From positions 1,142,501-1,177,740 of the forward strand of contig JASVEC010000014.1 in the NCBI GenBank assembly GCA_030770535.1: DNA of 35,240 nucleotides, given 5' to 3'. The position numbers and the translations under genes are program-made. The notes beneath the pieces are model-generated. The model had not been told where the DNA came from and did no database searches. It saw nothing but the letters and a program-made list of their open reading frames with translations. Positions 30,889-35,240 of this stretch are shown in pieces; the stretch's first letter is position 1, and each line of letters begins with the position of its first letter. Source of the DNA: Batkoa obscura. Taxonomy: Eukaryota > Entomophthoromycota > Entomophthoromycetes > Entomophthorales > Batkoaceae.

Positions 30889-30986
30889 GGGGCTGTTTTT
30901 TTTAGTTTCATTATTTTTCCATTTTTTAAGCACTATTTGAGTGGAAAGATTGCTAGTAAAATCCTTGAACAAAAAAACACATCCCC
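30889..30986 (+). mobile_element. MITE copy 32
   Basis: Mirror of MITE 5; ATAT flanks. Left end GGGGCTGTTTTTTTTAGTTT is nearly the transposon 3' terminus. Confidence 0.9.
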
Positions 30987-31110
30987 ATATAGTGTAAGAA
31001 CTCTTGGGATTTAAAATGATTTTATGTATCTGCTCATATATTTAGTTTTTGTAAACTTCTTAAATAAAAGCTTTGTAGAGATTAAATCGATTAAACAATC
31101 TCCTGCATAT

Positions 31111-31207
31111 GGGGATATTTTTTTACGTTTAAGGATTTTACTAAAAAAATTTCCGCTCAAATAGTGTTTAAAAGGTGGAAAAAGTAATGAACCAAAAAAA
31201 CACTCCC
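31111..31207 (-). mobile_element. MITE copy 33
   Basis: Mirror of MITE 4 at GCATATGC; right end ACACTCCC. Confidence 0.9.
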
Positions 31208-31370
31208 ATATGCTGAATCATGATTTAACATTTCAGGTAAATAATCAAAGTAAACTTTGCCTATTGTTTTATCATCTTTTAAATATAGAACACTAAAATT
31301 AATACTGATATAGCTTGTTTATTATAATGATCTAGATTTATTGAATCTGGTCTTGTTCCTATTTCCATAT

Positions 31371-31469
31371 GGGAATGTATTTTTGCGTTTAAGAATTTTA
31401 CTAGCAAATTTTCCGCTTAAATAGCACTAAGAAAATGGAAAAAATAATGAAGTCAAAAAAAACACCCCC
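31371..31469 (-). mobile_element. MITE copy 34
   Basis: AAAATATGG site. Absent from B-left (empty site near 8115) but appears identical to MITE 13 in A', including GGGAATG and ACACCCCC ends. Confidence 0.9.
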
Positions 31470-32432
31470 ATATTTTGTTTAAAATCTAGAATTATTATAC
31501 AACTTTTGTTATTTAATTTTTTAATAGTTTCATTAAATGTGTTTTTTTAAGTATCAACACAGAATTTATGTGATTTGTATAATTTTTCTTCTTCGTTGAA
31601 AATTTCTTCTATCTCTGCTTTGTTTTTTGCTGTATTTATTTTATTTTCAAGTAACTTTTTTCTGACTGTATACTGGGGACATATATTACATAGATCCATT
31701 TTTCTTGATGGATTCTTGAAATTACTTGGTATATATTTAAAGAACGTTGACCTAGCTACTACTTTATCTCTTAGATCATTCAAATATTTACTATATATCA
31801 TTCTTCTACTTTTATTTAATATATGTATTATCTGATAAATATTTACTATCATTATTTTTTTTATTAAATCTTGATGAAATAGTTGAATCATTTAGTAAAT
31901 ATTGTACAATAGTTTCAATTTGGGTCATCTTTAATTTTTTTTGTATTTTTAATAATAGGTTTTAATGTTGATATTTTATTATTATTACTTATTTTTGAAT
32001 AATCATATTGATTTATATTTATATTAAACCCAAAACTCTTACATTCATCAAAAGAATATACTGAAGTTATAGTTAATAATAACACTACTTATTGATTTTT
32101 ATTTCCTGTTTCCCTCAAAGCACTAATTTTATACATTGGTTGATCAAGTTTATTATTATCGATAGTAACTTTGATAATATATCTTTTCTTTGTTTTATTT
32201 TATTATAAAATTCCATAAACCCTGGGTTGTTATAAGTAGCTCTTAAAATTGATATAAATGAATTATAATGTTTATTTTGTGTACTCCTCCCTATTGTATT
32301 GAAATTTTCAAAAATTCGATTTCGAAGTTTAGTTATGAAAGTTTGCATTTATTTTTATTTCAACAGAAAACAAAGCCGAATAACTCTATTTACATAATTA
32401 TTAAATTTTGACAGAAATAACATAAAACATAT

Positions 32433-32530
32433 GGGGCTGTTTTTTTTAGTTTCATTATTTTTCCATTTTTTAAGCGCTATTTGTTAGTAAAATTTGTTAG
32501 TAAAATTCTTAAACACAAAAATACATCCTC
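32433..32530 (+). mobile_element. MITE copy 35
   Basis: Inserted in the B-right leader at ACATATAGTTGG (empty at 14601-14612). Its core is altered: GTGGAAAA is replaced by a second TTGTTAGTAAAATT unit. Confidence 0.9.
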
Positions 32531-32698
32531 ATATTGGAAAAATCAGCTATCTAAGAAAAGGAAATAATTAAAACAAGTTTTAAATAGAGAGATTTAATTT
32601 TAGGCTTTTTAGATTTAACCGTTATATTGGACACAAACTTAAAATTTAAAATTTTGATTAATTTCTAAGCAAATTCTAAAATTAGTTCGGACAACTCT

Positions 32699-33210
32699 AG
32701 TTATTTAAATAAATTAACAGTGAGTAATTTAATCTTTAATTAACTTAGAAGTGTTATATTTACTATAGGTGTATTTAATGAAGATCAAAGCTACATGTTT
32801 AATTTTATATGTATTAATTTTATATGTATTAATTTTATTCTTATTCTTAAAGAAGCATTATTTTAAAAAAAGCTAAAGTTAAAGTTAAAGTTAGATACTG
32901 ACGCAGAAAATAATACTAGATATTGATTTATCATAATAATATAGCTAAAGTTGATTTTAAAACACAATAACAAATAAAATTAATAGAAATGAAATAAAGT
33001 AAATTTATAATATAAAAATAATATTAAAAAATTAACAAATTTGAATTTTTTTATCAAAACAAAATCTTATAACATTTATTAGTTATTACTTTTATTAGTA
33101 GCTGAATATTGATAGTTTTATAATAATAAATTTTTTATAAGATTTTTGATTGATATCAAAAATTGTAATAAAAAACTAATACAGAGTTTGTATAACTGGT
33201 AAATTAATAT
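32699..33210. other. Non-coding subtelomeric DNA
   Basis: AT-rich and without genes. A 16-base unit TTAATTTTATATGTAT repeats about three times at 32799-32842, and AAAGTTA repeats near 32875-32893. Confidence 0.5.
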
Positions 33211-33320
33211 GGGGATGTTTTTTTTGCTTCATTACTTTTTCCATCTTTTGAGCGCTATTTACGTGGAAAAATTATTAGTAAAATTATTAGTAAAATTATT
33301 AAATACAAAAATACATCCCC
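33211..33320 (+). mobile_element. MITE copy 36
   Basis: Complete with ATAT flanks. ATTATTAGTAAA is tandemly duplicated inside, lengthening it to 110 bases. Confidence 0.9.
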
Positions 33321-33585
33321 ATATAATAATTATAAAGTTTATTATGATATTTAAAACATTTAACATTTAAACCAAAAAACTAAAAAATAGTTGTTTCATA
33401 TCTTAAAGGTAACTTTTAGTTTTCTGTAGTTTAGTTGAGGTTAAAGTTAAACGCAGGATTGATGAATGATTTTTTTAATAGTAAGTGTAATATGCCTGGC
33501 CCAAAATTATCAAACTATATTTATTATAAAATCATTAAAGTTATGTTTTTTACATAATATAAAAAGCCTATCATTATTAAAAATA
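33321..33585. other. Non-coding subtelomeric DNA
   Basis: No element ends or genes. A chance frame beginning at 33466 crosses into MITE 37. Confidence 0.5.
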
Positions 33586-33668
33586 CTTCTATTACTTTTT
33601 GCATCTTTTAAGCACTATTTGAATGGAAAAATTGTTAGTAAAATTCTTAAACATAAAAATACATCACC
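33586..33668 (+). mobile_element. MITE copy 37, left end missing
   Basis: TTACTTTTTGCATCTTTTAA, core AAGCACTATTTGAATGG, right end ACATCACC followed by ATAT. Confidence 0.8.
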
Positions 33669-33780
33669 ATATCAAAAAAGTGATAGATATTCAAAAATTC
33701 AATTGAAATATAAAGTTACAACACCTATTAGGTATTGGATTTGTAATAAATATTGGGGTTATCTCACGAGTATAGATTGA

Positions 33781-33884
33781 TTAGGGATAGGGATAGGGAT
33801 AGGGATAGGGATAGGGATAGGGATAGGGATAGGGATAGGGATAGGGATAGGGATAGGGATAGGGATAGGGATAGGGATAGGGAT
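33781..33884 (+). repeat. Variant telomeric block, (GGGATA) about 17 copies
   Basis: After one TTAGGG, the hexamer runs as ATAGGG without interruption up to TEL. It differs from the terminal TTAGGG by one base. It is the inner edge of the telomere tract. Confidence 0.9.
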
Positions 33885-34282
33885 GTGAAATCTGGTACTC
33901 AGGGTTTGGAGTCAAGAACAGCTATTGCTGGGTTGACTACACTATAAGTCGAAAGGTCTTAGTTTATGTAACTAAGATAGACTTGGATTATGAGGAATAG
34001 CACGTAATAGGTTACAAGCTATATAAGACAAATAGAATAGACAATACTAATGTAAAATCTATGTAAAATAATATTAAGAAAACTTAGTGGCTTTATTAAA
34101 TGTTCGAGATATCAGGGATTAATTCAGTTAAAAAGCCTCGAACTATTATACTCTGTAAACTCTTTTATACTCTGAAAAGTATAAGTATCAAAATGAGAAG
34201 ATAATATTCTTTTGGGTGGAACTAGAAATTCTCATAACAAATCAAAATAATTAACCATGGGACTGACGAAGCGATATTTCAC
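33885..34282 (+). mobile_element. TEL element inside the telomere (398 bp)
   Basis: GTGAAATCTGG to GCGATATTTCAC, about 90 percent like the 9518 copy by eye, but lacking about 60 bases before GGGACTGACGAAGCG. The left neighbour is GGGAT and the right neighbour is AGGGATAGGG; removing TEL would restore an unbroken GGGATAGGGATA series. It therefore behaves like an insertion into, or a unit added with, telomeric repeats. No coding capacity. Confidence 0.85.
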
Positions 34283-35240
34283 AGGGATAGGGTTAGGGTT
34301 AGGGATAGGGATAGGGTTAGGGATAGGGTTAGGGATAGGGTTAGGGTTAGGGTTAGGGTTAGGGTTAGGGTTAGGGTTAGGGTTAGGGTTAGGGTTAGGG
34401 TTAGGGTTAGGGTTAGGGTTAGGGTTAGGGTTAGGGTTAGGGTTAGGGTTAGGGTTAGGGTTAGGGTTAGGGTTAGGGTTAGGGTTAGGGTTAGGGTTAG
34501 GGTTAGGGTTAGGGTTAGGGTTAGGGTTAGGGTTAGGGTTAGGGTTAGGGTTAGGGTTAGGGTTAGGGTTAGGGTTAGGGTTAGGGTTAGGGTTAGGGTT
34601 AGGGTTAGGGTTAGGGTTAGGGTTAGGGTTAGGGTTAGGGTTAGGGTTAGGGTTAGGGTTAGGGTTAGGGTTAGGGTTAGGGTTAGGGTTAGGGTTAGGG
34701 TTAGGGTTAGGGTTAGGGTTAGGGTTAGGGTTAGGGTTAGGGTTAGGGTTAGGGTTAGGGTTAGGGTTAGGGTTAGGGTTAGGGTTAGGGTTAGGGTTAG
34801 GGTTAGGGTTAGGGTTAGGGTTAGGGTTAGGGTTAGGGTTAGGGTTAGGGTTAGGGTTAGGGTTAGGGTTAGGGTTAGGGTTAGGGTTAGGGTTAGGGTT
34901 AGGGTTAGGGTTAGGGTTAGGGTTAGGGTTAGGGTTAGGGTTAGGGTTAGGGTTAGGGTTAGGGTTAGGGTTAGGGTTAGGGTTAGGGTTAGGGTTAGGG
35001 TTAGGGTTAGGGTTAGGGTTAGGGTTAGGGTTAGGGTTAGGGTTAGGGTTAGGGTTAGGGTTAGGGTTAGGGTTAGGGTTAGGGTTAGGGTTAGGGTTAG
35101 GGTTAGGGTTAGGGTTAGGGTTAGGGTTAGGGTTAGGGTTAGGGTTAGGGTTAGGGTTAGGGTTAGGGTTAGGGTTAGGGTTAGGGTTAGGGTTAGGGTT
35201 AGGTTAGGGTTAGGGTTAGGGTTAGGGTTAGGGTTAGGTT
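34283..35240 (+). repeat. Telomere, (TTAGGG)n, chromosome right end
   Basis: About 159 repeats. The first 55 or so bases mix ATAGGG and TTAGGG; from about 34338 it is almost pure TTAGGG. One five-base TTAGG unit occurs near 35200 and another at the very end. The G-rich strand runs 5' to 3' toward the end, as at a true chromosome terminus. The long glycine-leucine frame across it is not a gene. Confidence 0.97.

Larger units (their letters stand above)
30239..32348 (-). pseudogene. Transposase pseudogene in B-right
   Basis: Start ATG at 32348. The N-terminal frame ends early after RKDILSKLL, because one base is lost near 32166 compared with A. The middle part 31547-31891 is intact from MIQLFHQD through CNICPQYT, EEIFNEEEKLYK and HKFCVDT, the longest undisturbed version of the zinc-binding region here. 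The GACCCAAATTGAAAC variant at about 31913 lacks the TAA seen in the other copies. MITEs 34, 33, 32 and 31 break the rest, and two bases are lost near VLGFG as in B-left. The C-terminal part 30239-30760 is open and ends NVKIT. Confidence 0.78.
24742..32698. repeat. Large inverted repeat, right arm
   Basis: Mirror image of 6960-14764. Compared with the left arm it has two extra MITEs (34 and 35) and lacks the 7983 micro-inversion. Inner and outer limits are again transposon termini (24742 and a decayed one at 32698). Confidence 0.9.
29969..32698 (-). mobile_element. Transposon copy B-right, 3' end lost
   Basis: It has the same 3' truncation and TEL junction as B-left. It carries MITEs 31-35. 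Its 5' terminus is decayed: GGACAACTCT at 32689-32698 stands for GGACAGCCCC, and no ATAT follows. Its leader resembles that of A' more than that of A. Confidence 0.85.

Noticed and set aside
6960-32698. The large inverted repeat as a pure assembly artefact
   Set aside because: Arms differ by whole MITE insertions, a micro-inversion and consistent base differences, which a duplicated contig would not show. Misjoining at the spacer is still possible and needs long reads.
6956-32702. The whole 25.7-kb unit as one giant transposon
   Set aside because: The right terminus is decayed (GGACAACTCT) and no matching ATAT duplication flanks the pair, so there is no sign that the unit moved as one.
3213-33668. 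A CRISPR-like array made by the many 100-bp hairpin repeats
   Set aside because: Copies are irregularly spaced, in both directions, flanked by target duplications and lie inside other elements; this is a eukaryotic telomeric window.
33466-33780. A 104-codon open frame
   Set aside because: It has no family features and its second half is translated MITE 37.
33753-33947. An Arg-Asp repeat protein
   Set aside because: It is the translation of the GGGATA variant telomere block running into TEL.
34257-35207. A 316-codon Gly-Leu repeat protein
   Set aside because: It is simply the translation of TTAGGG telomere repeats in one frame.

Overview
The window is the right-hand end of an AT-rich nuclear chromosome. 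About 957 bases of TTAGGG repeat, G-strand reading outward, close it at 35240. A eukaryotic tRNA-Pro(UGG) gene, many small hairpin elements and no recognisable intact protein gene fit subtelomeric DNA. TTAGGG telomeres with very high AT would suit an early-diverging fungus (for example a glomeromycete), an AT-rich protist or an AT-rich invertebrate. I cannot decide between these from sequence.

Layout. 1-2597 is AT-rich non-coding DNA with degenerate tandem repeats. 2598-5112 is a foldback of two head-to-head transposon pieces. The tRNA gene is at 5301-5372. 5524-6959 holds rearranged transposon pieces. Then comes a very large inverted repeat: left arm 6960-14764, right arm 24742-32698, with a roughly 10 kb spacer. 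From inside outward each arm holds a complete DNA transposon (A' or A), a short flank with a hairpin element, an old decayed transposon (D or D'), a 464-bp element (here called TEL) and a second transposon lacking its 3' end (B-left or B-right). The spacer 14765-24741 contains decayed hairpin elements, an element-like unit with near-perfect inverted ends (19147-21412), one unidentified open frame and otherwise non-coding DNA. 32699-33780 is non-coding. From 33781 the telomere begins: a block of variant GGGATA repeats, a TEL copy embedded in telomeric repeats, a mixed zone, then pure TTAGGG.

Three mobile families explain most of the window. (1) A transposon of about 2.3 kb (2.66 kb with its insertions) encodes a transposase with a probable zinc-binding Cys/His region and an apparent D-D-D catalytic core. 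It is flanked by 4-bp ATAT duplications; I tentatively compare it to Sola. Every copy is broken. (2) About 37 copies of a roughly 100-bp hairpin MITE have a left end matching the transposon 3' end for about 40 bases and a right end matching its 5' end, so they look like internal-deletion products moved by the same transposase. (3) TEL (398-464 bp, ends GTGAAAT) occurs inside the telomere and at internal junctions.

The most interesting points are TEL seated in phase within telomeric repeats; the 25.7-kb inverted structure bounded by transposon ends; MITEs at the same site in opposite orientations; and base differences that group transposon copies by arm rather than by position, suggesting sequence exchange inside each arm.
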